Numbered from the stretch's first letter, positions 1 to 8,802 are shown. The stretch: 64,000 nt of DNA from Cyclobacteriaceae bacterium (GCA_030584025.1 CP129487.1:2418001-2482000), one strand, 5' to 3'. Numbers and translations are program-made. Notes: generated by a model not told the origin, from the sequence alone.

Positions 1-412
1 TATTACTGATTGTGCCTAAAACGATTGAATAAAGAAGCAATATACACTGCGGAATTAATGCCACCGCAAACACAGTATCAATCTCAAATTTTGTGGCTTT
101 TCCATTCCAGATTCGTCCAGTAAAGTAAACAACATTAATCCAGATAAACCGATACAAAAAAGCAAACAAAACTCCTGTTAGAACCAAAACACCAATCGCT
201 AAAATCTTGTCTTGAATTTTATCAAAAGACTCAGAAATAAGGTAATGAAAATTACTTTCAATGGCACCATTTATTCCAAATACAAAGTAGAACCAAAATC
301 CATATCGAGTCACCCACCGCTTATGCTTTAGTTCGTCAAGCGATGAATTAAATCGTATAACAAGATCAAGGATCAATCTCACAAAATTTGTTAAGCTAAC
401 GCCAAAACTCAT
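1..412 (-). CDS. Yip1-like multi-pass membrane protein (partial, C-terminus off the window)
   Basis: Reading the minus strand from the ATG at 410-412 gives 137 open codons running off the left edge. The peptide begins MSFGVSLTNFVRLILDLVIR and has at least three hydrophobic stretches, around residues 38-50, 72-88 and 112-135. The GRIWNGKATKFEIDTVFAVA segment followed by LIP resembles the Yip1-domain signature. The start lies 17 bp inside the end of the hemerythrin gene on the same strand, which suggests translational coupling. The family call is by resemblance only; the function is unknown. Confidence 0.6.
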   Translation of the reverse strand, partial: MSFGVSLTNFVRLILDLVIRFNSSLDELKHKRWVTRYGFWFYFVFGINGAIESNFHYLISESFDKIQDKILAIGVLVLTGVLFAFLYRFIWINVVYFTGRIWNGKATKFEIDTVFAVALIPQCILLLYSIVLGTISN

Positions 413-854
413 CTTCCCAAGCGGTAACATCAGCTCCTGAATTATGATGACGCTCGCATTCGGCTAACTGCTCGGCTGTGGCCACATCCTGTATTTCATT
501 AAACAACACGCGCTCTTCAAAGCGGATATGCTTTTCAAGTTCAGCTTCCAATTGACTTAGCACTTGTGAAACATCCGTGGTTTGCATGAACAATTCTTCA
601 AGGCTCCGGTGCTCCAGTATAGCTTGTTGTACGTGAGGATGTGTGTTCCCTAAAACCGGAAAAACAAATTCCTCCTCAATCCGAAAATGTTCAGCCAGAT
701 GCGCTTGCCAGAACCAATCGGCATAACTTTTTATGCGAAGTGGATCGATTTGCCGCTTGAATCCTTCCCGGATTTTCCAACAAAGCAACAGACCATGATG
801 ATGGTCGCGACTTAGTGGTTGAAGTGAAGCATGCCGTTTGATGGGTTGGCTCAT
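396..854 (-). CDS. Hemerythrin HHE-domain protein
   Basis: The 152-residue protein has the hemerythrin His/Glu pattern: RDHHHGLL near residue 18, AEHFRIEEE near 55, LEHRSLEEL near 80 and LEKHIRFEERVLF near 108. These would ligate a di-iron centre in a four-helix bundle. Family members bind oxygen, sense iron or oxygen, or take part in nitrosative-stress repair; which applies here cannot be told. I prefer the ATG at 854 (MSQPIKRH...) over an upstream GTG at 869, because homologues begin close to the SRDHH motif. No signal peptide, so cytoplasmic. The Yip1-like gene overlaps its end. Confidence 0.85.
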   Translation of the reverse strand: MSQPIKRHASLQPLSRDHHHGLLLCWKIREGFKRQIDPLRIKSYADWFWQAHLAEHFRIEEEFVFPVLGNTHPHVQQAILEHRSLEELFMQTTDVSQVLSQLEAELEKHIRFEERVLFNEIQDVATAEQLAECERHHNSGADVTAWEDEFWR

Positions 855-895
855 GGTGTAAGTTAACACCTGTAATTAATTCGCACAAAAAGTTA

Positions 896-1366
896 TCACT
901 TTTCTAACGACTCATATACAATGGAAACAATCCGCCACTCGACTTTAAAGCGGATTAAAGAAAATTGATCATATCCCTTCCATCGCATGAGGTTTTCATC
1001 CGTACCGAATGCTGCTTCATACTTCACCCAGGCTTGCGCAAGGTTACCCTTCACAGTTATTTCATGACTGATCATTCTCTCTTCAAAAATCGGTTGGCTA
1101 TCCGGACCCTGAGGTGTCTGATCGATGAATTCATCGATTGACACTGAGAAAATTCCCGGAACTGAATCTGATTCAGTCTGCCAGATGGTTGTCAGCGAAG
1201 CGTTGTCAATAAAAAATGTTTTGTACTTAATCCAATCACGATCCGACATGATTCTATAGTAGTCTCCCAAAAAAACCTCAATATCTGACACCTCATACTG
1301 CTTTGTCTGAACACAAGAATTGAGGATTACATAAGGGATTAGCAGAAGATAAAATCTCATTCTCAT
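896..1366 (-). CDS. Small lipoprotein, NTF2/SnoaL-like
   Basis: A 156-residue protein with a short hydrophobic leader ending in a lipobox-like LNSC (Cys about residue 18), so probably a lipoprotein. The mature part (FLGDYYRIMSDRDW..., then ...AQAWVKYEAAFG... and WRIVSIVYES at the end) has the helix-then-curved-sheet pattern of NTF2-like proteins, often annotated nuclear transport factor 2 family in Bacteroidota. The start overlaps the stop of the upstream PD40 gene by 4 bp (ATGA), so the two are probably translated from one message. No catalytic residues can be assigned. Confidence 0.65.
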   Translation of the reverse strand: MRMRFYLLLIPYVILNSCVQTKQYEVSDIEVFLGDYYRIMSDRDWIKYKTFFIDNASLTTIWQTESDSVPGIFSVSIDEFIDQTPQGPDSQPIFEERMISHEITVKGNLAQAWVKYEAAFGTDENLMRWKGYDQFSLIRFKVEWRIVSIVYESLEK

Positions 1367-2325
1367 TTACTGGTCACCTTCTCGATAAATACTGGAGCCA
1401 ATTGCGATTTGTAGGTTGAATCCGTGAGTTGCTTCACCTCTTTGGTCTTCCAATTCATTAAAAAAATATCATAACGACTTTCTGCTGCATCTGAACCATT
1501 GTAAACAAGCCAGTTGCCATCTGAACTCCAATCGTGCCAACCTTCAGATTCAGGATTTTCCAACAGCTTCCATTGCCGGCTACCATCGGGCGTAATGGCG
1601 AAGATGCTGTTCCTCCCATCTTGCTTTGACACATAAGAAATGAAATTTTCTGTAGGATGCCATTTAGCCGACCCGGCTTTGTAACCATATTCCTTTGCTG
1701 ATGGATTATCCATCGGATAATGTGTCAACTGCCGCAAGTTCGTTCCGTCAGCATTCATCAGGTATAATTCTTCCGGTGTGGTCCGGTCGCGTTTGTTCTT
1801 TTTATAGCTGACGACAATCTGCTTCCCATCTGGTGAAAAACACGGATCACGAAAGAAGGCAGCCGTATCGTTGGTGATTTGTGTGTATGTTCCATCTTCC
1901 GTATTGATAATGAAAAGCTGAAGACGAGTGTATTGATCTGGCCGTGCCGACACAACCATTTCTTTTCCGTCATTTCGACTGCTCATCCAACTATCCTCCA
2001 GGCGAAGGTCACTAACCTTTCTCAGGTTGTTGCCATCTGCATCCGACTCATATAAGAAAAAGTGTCGGTAAGCTGTATCGCGGTCGCTTATAAAAAACAA
2101 ACGATTTTTAAAGGCATAGTAAGTCCAGGCCACATCATCGTTGTTGGTAATGTTCTTCTTGCCCGATCCATCAACGTTCATGTGCATAATCTCCCAATCA
2201 TCTTTGGTTGTATCGGGTATGTGAATGTTGTACGCGATTGTATATAACTTTTCTGAAGCCTTATCTGAAGTGGTGCACGCGCTGATGAGCCACGTGGCTA
2301 AAGCCATAAAACTCAGGTATTTCAT
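1363..2325 (-). CDS. TolB-like PD40 beta-propeller lipoprotein
   Basis: A 320-residue protein with a lipoprotein signal (…ATWLISAC, Cys about residue 17) followed by repeated PD40/WD40-like blades: CFSPDGKQIVVSY, LYLMNADGTNLRQLTH, AKWHPTENFISYVS and HDWSSDGNWLVYNG. Such propellers (TolB C-terminal type) act as binding platforms at the cell envelope; the ligand is unknown. It is the first gene of a two-gene unit with the NTF2-like lipoprotein and overlaps it by 4 bp. The peptidase domain seen in DPP4-like relatives is absent. Confidence 0.8.
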   Translation of the reverse strand: MKYLSFMALATWLISACTTSDKASEKLYTIAYNIHIPDTTKDDWEIMHMNVDGSGKKNITNNDDVAWTYYAFKNRLFFISDRDTAYRHFFLYESDADGNNLRKVSDLRLEDSWMSSRNDGKEMVVSARPDQYTRLQLFIINTEDGTYTQITNDTAAFFRDPCFSPDGKQIVVSYKKNKRDRTTPEELYLMNADGTNLRQLTHYPMDNPSAKEYGYKAGSAKWHPTENFISYVSKQDGRNSIFAITPDGSRQWKLLENPESEGWHDWSSDGNWLVYNGSDAAESRYDIFLMNWKTKEVKQLTDSTYKSQLAPVFIEKVTSK

Positions 2326-2370
2326 AAGGATGCGGGAGGTTGGTTAGTACACCTAAGGTACTGAAATTAC

Positions 2371-4845
2371 TTACTCCTTATACTCCACCGTCATCTTTTG
2401 AATGCGATCCTTTAACTGTTCACTGGTCAGCTTATCGCGGCTTAGCCGGTCAACCATAATCGGGAAGGCAAAAGGCGTGGGCTTGTCGGGGTGGGTAATG
2501 ATTATTTTTTGTTGGTTTATTCTTTCCAACGCCTTTCGCAGACGCACTTCTTCCAATTGAAAGTCCATCACCTCCTCATACGCTTGGCGAAACAATAAGT
2601 TGTGGGCTTCATATTCATGAAACACTTCAAAAAACAACTGCGATGATGATTGCAGGTGGCGGTCTTTAATTGGCTTGCCGGGATAGCCTTTAAATACAAG
2701 TCCGGAGATGGCGGCAATGTCGCGGAATTTTCTGCGAGCCATTTCTGTAGAGTTGATGCTGGCATGAATATCCTTCATTAAATCTTCCGTTCCCAATACG
2801 TTGGTTTCCACAGCCTCTTCAATGGGTATTTCCTGATCGCTGAGTAATTCAAAACCGTAATCGTTCATGGCAATCGAAAAAGTGATCGGTTTGATCCGTG
2901 CAATTCGATAAGCCACCAATGCCGCCAACCCTTCGTGCACAAAACGACCTTCAAACGGATACATCACCACATGATGTCCTTCCGAAGTTTCAAAACACTC
3001 AATTAAAAAATCCCTTTTTGTTGGAAGACGGGAACGCATCCGTTGAAGATCAAAGAGCGGCTTCAAAAAACTTAGTTCAACGGCATGCTCTTTTCCCCGT
3101 GCCACTTCATCAAGCTTAAGGCGGATGAGTTCACTCAATTGTGATGACAACGGCATTCTTCCACCCTGCCAGGAAGGCACCAAACCAGATTTTCGTTTAC
3201 TCTTGCGCACCTGCGCTTCCATATCTTTAATGCGCACCAGCTCCAACACCTGACCGGCAAACCAAAAGGTATCACCAGGATTAAGTCGCGAAATAAAATA
3301 CTCTTCAATCGTGCCGAGGTATTTTCCGGTGACAAATTTTACATTAAGGGATGTATCGCCTACGATGGTGCCGATGGATAAGCGATGACGTTGTGCAATT
3401 CTTCTGTCCTCCACTTTATACCGGCCATCTTTTTCGATGATGACTTTGCGGTATTCATCGTAAGCCTGTAATGAATCGCCCCCGGTGGTAATAAAATTCA
3501 GCATCCACTCCCATTCTTCATCGCTTATGCTGTTGAAACTAAACGTAGAACGGATTTCTTTCAAAATCTCATCCGGGTAAAAACCATCCGATACAGCCAG
3601 CGTAACTAAATACTGCATCAATACATCGAACGAGCGGATGTAGGGAATGCGTTCTTCCACAATATTCTTTTCAATGGCCTCACGCAAAGCAGCCGCTTCC
3701 ATAAGTTCAAGTGAATGGGTGGGCACAAAATAAATCCGGCTCGTAGCACCGGGCTGGTGGCCACTGCGACCGGCACGCTGAAGAAACCGGGCAACACCTT
3801 TCGGGCTTCCCACTTGTATCACCGTTTCTACAGGGCGAAAGTCAACACCCAAATCCAAACTGGATGTACAAACCACTGCCTTTAATTTTCCATCATACAA
3901 TTGGTCCTCCACCCAGTTGCGCATCTCCTTACTAATGGAGCCATGGTGCATGGCAATCAAGCCGGAAAGCTCAGGCGCTTTGTCCAGCATTTTCTGATAC
4001 CATATCTCTGCAAATGAGCGGGTATTGGTAAAGATGAGTGTACTCGTACTTTTCTTTACAATCTCCACAACTTTATCGAGCAACTGAATACCCAAATGAC
4101 CAGCCCAAGGCATGGTCTCCACTGAATCGGGAAGTATGGAAATGACTTCGATATTCTTTTTTACAGTTGCCCGAATTACACACCCCCCTTCGTCCCCCCT
4201 TGAGGGGGGAAACAAGGGGGTGCGTGGTAACAGTATTTCCCTGGCCTGCTCCATATTACCAATGGTGGCGGAAATCCCCCACACCTTCAATGCGGGTGAA
4301 AGCGCACTCAACCTTGACAAGGCAAGTTCAACCTGAACGCCACGCTTCGAACCCATTAACTCATGCCACTCATCGGCCACCACAACTTTCAGGTTCTTGA
4401 AAAAATCGGGTAAACCTTTTTGGGCGAGTAATAAATGCAGACTTTCCGGAGTGATGATGAGAAATTCGGGAGGCTTTGATTTTTGCTGCTCCCGCTGCTT
4501 GCCCGAAGTATCGCCAGAACGAACACCAACTTTCCATTGAAGTCCGAGCCCCTCAATGGCACGGTTGGCCGACAATTCAATTTCCTTTGCCAATGCCCGT
4601 ATGGGTGTTATCCAGATGGCCTGCAGGCCATTGTTCCTTTTTGTTCGGTAATCCGTATGCTGATGGATAAACTCCAGTAGAATCGGCACAACAAGGGAAT
4701 AGGTTTTACCGCTGCCTGTTGGAGCATTAACCAAACCACTCTTGCCTGATAAATAAGCTTGCCAGGTTTCATGTTGAAACGGAAAGGGCTTCCAGCCTTT
4801 TTCGCTGAACCAGGTTTCGGCCGGGGCAAACAGTGGTTGAGACAT
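2371..4845 (-). CDS. Lhr-family DEXH-box helicase (ligase-associated type)
   Basis: The 824-residue protein has helicase motif I (NAPTGSGKT, residues 40-48), motif II ADEWHELMGSKRG, motif III SATIGN, HHGSISKEMR, and motif VI QRAGRSGHQPG, followed by the long C-terminal region of Lhr helicases. This matches the 'ligase-associated DNA damage response DEXH box helicase', which normally sits beside an ATP-dependent DNA ligase and an MBL-fold exonuclease. Neither partner is here. An in-frame palindromic insertion just after SATIGN (4181-4222) adds 14 residues, TPLFPPSRGDEGGC. Divergent from the MerR-B12 gene. Confidence 0.9.
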   Translation of the reverse strand: MSQPLFAPAETWFSEKGWKPFPFQHETWQAYLSGKSGLVNAPTGSGKTYSLVVPILLEFIHQHTDYRTKRNNGLQAIWITPIRALAKEIELSANRAIEGLGLQWKVGVRSGDTSGKQREQQKSKPPEFLIITPESLHLLLAQKGLPDFFKNLKVVVADEWHELMGSKRGVQVELALSRLSALSPALKVWGISATIGNMEQAREILLPRTPLFPPSRGDEGGCVIRATVKKNIEVISILPDSVETMPWAGHLGIQLLDKVVEIVKKSTSTLIFTNTRSFAEIWYQKMLDKAPELSGLIAMHHGSISKEMRNWVEDQLYDGKLKAVVCTSSLDLGVDFRPVETVIQVGSPKGVARFLQRAGRSGHQPGATSRIYFVPTHSLELMEAAALREAIEKNIVEERIPYIRSFDVLMQYLVTLAVSDGFYPDEILKEIRSTFSFNSISDEEWEWMLNFITTGGDSLQAYDEYRKVIIEKDGRYKVEDRRIAQRHRLSIGTIVGDTSLNVKFVTGKYLGTIEEYFISRLNPGDTFWFAGQVLELVRIKDMEAQVRKSKRKSGLVPSWQGGRMPLSSQLSELIRLKLDEVARGKEHAVELSFLKPLFDLQRMRSRLPTKRDFLIECFETSEGHHVVMYPFEGRFVHEGLAALVAYRIARIKPITFSIAMNDYGFELLSDQEIPIEEAVETNVLGTEDLMKDIHASINSTEMARRKFRDIAAISGLVFKGYPGKPIKDRHLQSSSQLFFEVFHEYEAHNLLFRQAYEEVMDFQLEEVRLRKALERINQQKIIITHPDKPTPFAFPIMVDRLSRDKLTSEQLKDRIQKMTVEYKE
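4181..4222. repeat. In-frame palindromic element inside the helicase gene
   Basis: Forty-two bases form a nested inverted repeat: outer arms CACCCCCCTT and AAGGGGGTG, inner arms CCCCCC and GGGGGG around a TTGA centre. On the minus strand it reads exactly 14 sense codons (TPLFPPSRGDEGGC) in the linker after the SATIGN motif. Base use (runs of G and C) is unlike the rest of the gene. It looks like a short palindromic repeat that inserted while keeping the frame open. Confidence 0.75.
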
Positions 4846-4871
4846 GAGAATTAAGTTAACCCAACATCCGG

Positions 4872-4895
4872 TTTAAAAAATCAAAATTGTAAACA
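4872..4895. promoter_or_regulatory. Possible autoregulatory half-site upstream of the MerR-B12 gene
   Basis: In the 91-bp divergent spacer, TTTAAAAAATC is followed by AAAATTGTAAACA. The right part resembles one half of the 19-bp dyad seen twice before the sigma gene (…ATTTRTTAAACA), and the left TTTAA matches the other half at a longer spacing. It is a weak match, so binding by the regulator is only an inference. Confidence 0.3.
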
Positions 4896-4936
4896 TTATA
4901 ACCGATCGTGTGTTTATTTTTGAAATTGAACCGGCT

Positions 4937-5809
4937 ATGGGGCAATACTCTATTAAAGAACTTGAGAAACTTTCGGGCATAAAGGCCCATACCATACGTA
5001 TTTGGGAAAAACGCCATCACATCGTTGAGCCTGGGCGTACCGACACCAATATTCGTCTTTATTCAGATGAGGACCTGAAAAAGATCATCAACGTCTCCCT
5101 ACTCAATAATCACGGCATCAAAATCTCCCGCATAGCCGATATGACCCACGAGGAGATTAACCGTAAGATTGTTGAACTCAGCGAGCAGAAATCGGACACC
5201 ACCATCTTCATCGACCAGTTGATTGTGGCCATGGTTGACCTGGACGAGGAGCGCTTTGAAAAAGTGCTTTCAAGTCTGTTTCTGCGGTTCGGCTTCGAAA
5301 AAACGATTACGGACATCGTTTATCCATTTATGGAGAAAATCGGGGTGCTTTGGCAAACCGAAAACATTACCCCTGCCCAGGAACATTTTATATCTCATCT
5401 GATCCGCCAAAAACTTATTGTAGCTATCGATGGGCTGTCCACAAAACCCAATCGTACTGAGCGGGTGTTGCTGTTCCTGCCAGAAAACGAATGGCATGAA
5501 TTAGGCTTGCTTTTCTTTCATTATCTCGTGCGCAAAGACGGGTACAAAACCATTTACCTGGGCCAAAGTGTTCCCATGAAGGATGTAGTAAGTGTAGTCA
5601 ATGTTCACCAACCCGATATCCTTATCACAAGCATTATCAGTTCCCCTTTCGGTATTAAGATTGACGATTTCCTGAATCAGTTGTCTGATACCTTCTCCAA
5701 CCAACGCGTTCTGGTTTCCGGGTACCAAACCCGCTTCCTGAACAGAAAAAATTTCAAAAACATTGAAATTTTTCACAATGCGCTGGATCTCAAGGCTTTA
5801 TTAGGCTAA
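4937..5809 (+). CDS. litR: MerR-family AdoB12-dependent light-sensing repressor (CarH/LitR type)
   Basis: The 290-residue protein has an N-terminal MerR winged helix (YSIKELEKLSGIKAHTIRIW, residues 4-23), then a helical B12-cap domain and a cobalamin-binding domain. The cap carries the CarH signature W-x9-EH: Trp139, nine residues, Glu149-His150. The Rossmann part carries EWHELG with His187, where CarH has its lower cobalt ligand. In CarH, adenosylcobalamin holds the repressor tetramer on DNA in the dark and light breaks it. I chose the ATG at 4937 over a GTG at 4910 because MerR proteins start right before the helix-turn-helix. The neighbouring sigma factor, crt and phr genes fit a light switch. 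Confidence 0.9.
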   Translation: MGQYSIKELEKLSGIKAHTIRIWEKRHHIVEPGRTDTNIRLYSDEDLKKIINVSLLNNHGIKISRIADMTHEEINRKIVELSEQKSDTTIFIDQLIVAMVDLDEERFEKVLSSLFLRFGFEKTITDIVYPFMEKIGVLWQTENITPAQEHFISHLIRQKLIVAIDGLSTKPNRTERVLLFLPENEWHELGLLFFHYLVRKDGYKTIYLGQSVPMKDVVSVVNVHQPDILITSIISSPFGIKIDDFLNQLSDTFSNQRVLVSGYQTRFLNRKNFKNIEIFHNALDLKALLG

Positions 5810-5832
5810 ACCTCAACTCATTCTGTTTAATA

Positions 5833-5851
5833 TTTAATAAAATTTATTAAA
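5833..5851. promoter_or_regulatory. Operator-like 19-bp dyad, copy 1
   Basis: TTTAATAAA, one base, TTTATTAAA: a perfect 9-bp inverted repeat. It matches the second dyad at 5896-5914 in 16 of 19 positions (consensus TTTAAYWAAATTTRTTAAA), and both continue into CA on the right. It lies between the stop of the MerR-B12 gene and the sigma gene, where a repressor would act. Confidence 0.6.
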
Positions 5852-5895
5852 CATTTTATGTGGTATTCGTGTATATATCTTGTTTTTGTTCAATC

Positions 5896-5914
5896 TTTAA
5901 CTAAATTTGTTAAA
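5896..5914. promoter_or_regulatory. Operator-like 19-bp dyad, copy 2
   Basis: TTTAACTAAATTTGTTAAA, a dyad with perfect 6-bp outer arms, centred 63 bp downstream of copy 1 (about six helical turns) and 17 bp before the sigma-factor ATG. A repressor bound at both sites could loop out or cover the promoter between them. Assignment to the MerR-B12 protein is by position and repetition, not by known binding data. Confidence 0.6.
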
Positions 5915-5930
5915 CAAAACAGACAAGACC

Positions 5931-6431
5931 ATGACAGCACTAGAATTCGACTACCAGATTGCCAGTTTGAGGTCAACGTTAAAGACCTTCACACGCAGGT
6001 TTACTAACGACAGGGAAGAGTCGCACGACCTGGTGCAAGACACCATCCTGAAGGCGCTCACCTACCGCAACAAGTTTCGGGAAGACACCAACCTGAAAGG
6101 CTGGTTGTTCACCATTATGCGTAACACGTTCATCAACAACTACCGAAAAAATCAGCGTGCCAAAACATCGCATGATGATACCAAGGAGTTGTACTACCTG
6201 AATGTGGAGGACACCCACACGTTCAGCTCGCCTGGCTCACAATATGAATACAAAGACATCTGGAATCATGTAAACAGCTTACGCGAAGAATTACTGATTC
6301 CGTTTAAAATGCATACATCGGGTTACAAGTACCATGAAATTGCGGAGCACTTGAACATACCGATTGGAACGGTTAAAAACCGCATATTTCATGCACGCAA
6401 AGAAATTCAAAGCAAGTTGGCGGGGTATTGA
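5931..6431 (+). CDS. ECF-type RNA polymerase sigma factor
   Basis: The 166-residue protein has sigma region 2 (DLVQDTILKALTYRNKF… LKGWLFTIMRNTFINNYRK, residues 30-75) and region 4 (YKYHEIAEHLNIPIGTVKNRIFHARK near the end) with no extra domains, as in group 4 sigma factors. No anti-sigma gene is adjacent. In Streptomyces a LitR repressor controls an adjacent ECF sigma factor (LitS), and the same gene order is seen here. I chose the ATG at 5931 over an in-frame TTG at 5907, because the latter lies inside the second operator dyad. It probably directs transcription of the carotenoid and photolyase genes. Confidence 0.9.
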   Translation: MTALEFDYQIASLRSTLKTFTRRFTNDREESHDLVQDTILKALTYRNKFREDTNLKGWLFTIMRNTFINNYRKNQRAKTSHDDTKELYYLNVEDTHTFSSPGSQYEYKDIWNHVNSLREELLIPFKMHTSGYKYHEIAEHLNIPIGTVKNRIFHARKEIQSKLAGY

Positions 6432-6473
6432 GTATCTTGTATTTACTAACACTGTAACACACTCCCACCCCGC

Positions 6474-7961
6474 ATGAAAAAAGTCGCTGTCATTGGTTCA
6501 GGCTTTGCCGGTTTATCGGCTGCAAGCCACCTTGCGCGGGAAGGATACGCAGTTACGGTTTTTGAAAAGAATTCTTCTGCTGGCGGTCGGGCTAGAAAAT
6601 TTGAAGCACAAGGGTTCACCTTCGATATGGGGCCAAGCTGGTATTGGATGCCCGATGTGTTTGAACGATACTTTGCCGCATTTGGTAAAAAGCCATCCGA
6701 CTATTACACGCTTGAACGTTTAAGTCCATCTTATCGAATTTACTATTCCAAGGATGATGTATTGGATATTCCCGCCAGCATTGAGGGTCTTTGCGATATG
6801 TTCGATCAACTGGAACCTGGAAGCAGTAAAAATTTGCTCAAGTTCCTGGAGGAAGGAAAGTACAAATACAACATCGGCATAAATGAACTGGTGTATAAAC
6901 CCGGTTTATCCTTGCTGGAACTGGCCGACACAAAATTGATGACTGGAGTTTTCAAGCTTCATGTATTTCAATCGATATCAACCTACATACGGAAGTACTT
7001 CAAAGAGAAAAAATTAATTCAGTTGCTGGAATTCCCCGTGTTGTTTTTGGGTGCAACACCACAAAACACACCAGCACTTTACAGCTTAATGAATTATGCC
7101 GACATGGCGTTGGGCACCTGGTATCCGCAAGGTGGCATGCACAAGATTATTGAAGGCATGGTTCAGTTGGCCACCGAACTTGGTGTTACGTTTGAATTCA
7201 ACAGCTCGGTTAAAAAGCTTGAACTAAATGCCATTAAAGCCAAAGGGATTATTGTCAACGATACCTTCCGTCCTTTCGATTACATTGTAGCCGGTGCCGA
7301 TTATCATCATGTGGAACAGCAATTAATCCCGGAAGGATACCGAACCTATTCGGAAGATTATTGGCAAAAAAGAACAATGGCTCCATCAAGCCTCATCTTT
7401 TATGTTGGACTGAACAAAAAAATTGAGGGCGTGCTTCACCATACCCTTTTCTTCGATCAGGATTTTATTAAACACGCGGAAGAGATTTACGAGAAGCCGC
7501 AGTGGCCCACACAGCCGCAATTCTATATCAGTTGTCCGTCAAAAACAGATCCTACGGTTGCACCTGCCGGTCATGAGAATGTTTTCTTCCTGATTCCCGT
7601 GGCCCCGGGATTAAAAGACGATGAAGAAACCCGCGAACGTTACTTCAATATGGTGGTTGATCGGTTTGAACAGATGACCGGACAATCTATCAGGAGCAAC
7701 ATCGTGTTCAAGCGCAGCTATGCACACAATAATTTCATTTCAGATTACAATGCCTTTAAAGGCAATGCCTATGGGTTGGCGAACACGTTGATGCAAACGG
7801 CCAACCTGAAACCAAGCATCATAAACAAAAAGATTAATAACTTGTTTTATACGGGTCAGCTGACAGTTCCCGGACCGGGTGTTCCACCGTCCTTGATTTC
7901 CGGACAGGTGGTGGCAGGTGAGTTGGTGAAGCGGGACAGAAAATCAGTAACGAAACCCTAA
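6474..7961 (+). CDS. crtI: Phytoene desaturase CrtI
   Basis: The 495-residue flavoprotein starts with the dinucleotide-binding motif VIGSGFAGLSAASHLAREG (residues 5-23), continues with FEKNSSAGGRARKF and DMGPSWYW, and ends with the carotenoid-oxidase signature LFYTGQLTVPGPGVPPSLIS. It desaturates phytoene towards lycopene in the membrane. It starts 42 bp after the sigma gene and ends 4 bp before crtB, so it is the first enzyme gene of the carotenoid operon. Confidence 0.95.
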   Translation: MKKVAVIGSGFAGLSAASHLAREGYAVTVFEKNSSAGGRARKFEAQGFTFDMGPSWYWMPDVFERYFAAFGKKPSDYYTLERLSPSYRIYYSKDDVLDIPASIEGLCDMFDQLEPGSSKNLLKFLEEGKYKYNIGINELVYKPGLSLLELADTKLMTGVFKLHVFQSISTYIRKYFKEKKLIQLLEFPVLFLGATPQNTPALYSLMNYADMALGTWYPQGGMHKIIEGMVQLATELGVTFEFNSSVKKLELNAIKAKGIIVNDTFRPFDYIVAGADYHHVEQQLIPEGYRTYSEDYWQKRTMAPSSLIFYVGLNKKIEGVLHHTLFFDQDFIKHAEEIYEKPQWPTQPQFYISCPSKTDPTVAPAGHENVFFLIPVAPGLKDDEETRERYFNMVVDRFEQMTGQSIRSNIVFKRSYAHNNFISDYNAFKGNAYGLANTLMQTANLKPSIINKKINNLFYTGQLTVPGPGVPPSLISGQVVAGELVKRDRKSVTKP

Positions 7962-7965
7962 ACTT

Positions 7966-8802
7966 ATGAAAGCGCTTTACGACCAGGTAGCCTTACGATG
8001 CAGCAAACTCACCACGCGTGCTTACAGCACTTCGTTCTCATTGGGTATTCTATGCCTGCGTAAAGAACTGCGTAATCCCATCTACAGCATTTATGGCTTT
8101 GTACGCTTTGCCGATGAAATTGTCGATACGTTTTATGATTACAACAAACGTGAACTTCTTGAGCGTTTTAAAACAGAGACATATAAAGCGCTTGAAGATG
8201 GCATAAGCCTGAATCCGATCCTGCACAGTTTTCAAGCGACCGTTAAGCAATACAACATTGATCGCTCCTCCATCGATTTGTTTTTGCGAAGCATGGAGAT
8301 GGATCTTGAACTGAAGTCGTACGATAACGATGGGTTAAAGCAATACATACTAGGCTCTGCTGAAGTGGTTGGGTTAATGTGCTTACGTGTATTCGTAAAA
8401 GGTGACGACAACCTGTACCATCAACTTAAACCTTATGCGATGAGCCTTGGCTCGGCTTTTCAAAAAATCAATTTCCTTCGCGATCTTCAGGCCGATTACA
8501 TTCACATGGGTCGCTCCTATTTCCCGGATCTCGACCTGGATCAATTCAACGAAGAAAAGAAAAAAGAAATTGAAGAAAGCATCCGGTACGATTTCGATGA
8601 AGGACTTAAAGGCATTAAAATGCTGCCGCGCAGTTCACGCTTTGGCGTGTATGTGGCCTATGTTTACTACCTTGCCCTCTTCAACAAAATAAAAAACACA
8701 CCTTGTGAGCGCGTATTGGAAAGTCGAATACGAATTCGTAACCGGCATAAGGCAACGTTGCTCGCGTATTCGTATGTTAAACACCAGCTCAACCTGATTT
8801 GA
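7966..8802 (+). CDS. crtB: Phytoene synthase CrtB
   Basis: The 278-residue squalene/phytoene synthase has both Asp-rich Mg2+-diphosphate motifs: ADEIVD (about residue 47) and NFLRDLQADY (about 168), followed by GRSYFP. It joins two geranylgeranyl diphosphates into phytoene. The gene begins 4 bp after crtI and its TGA overlaps the idi start codon by one base (TGATG), which indicates coupled translation. No geranylgeranyl diphosphate synthase gene is present in the window. Confidence 0.95.
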   Translation: MKALYDQVALRCSKLTTRAYSTSFSLGILCLRKELRNPIYSIYGFVRFADEIVDTFYDYNKRELLERFKTETYKALEDGISLNPILHSFQATVKQYNIDRSSIDLFLRSMEMDLELKSYDNDGLKQYILGSAEVVGLMCLRVFVKGDDNLYHQLKPYAMSLGSAFQKINFLRDLQADYIHMGRSYFPDLDLDQFNEEKKKEIEESIRYDFDEGLKGIKMLPRSSRFGVYVAYVYYLALFNKIKNTPCERVLESRIRIRNRHKATLLAYSYVKHQLNLI

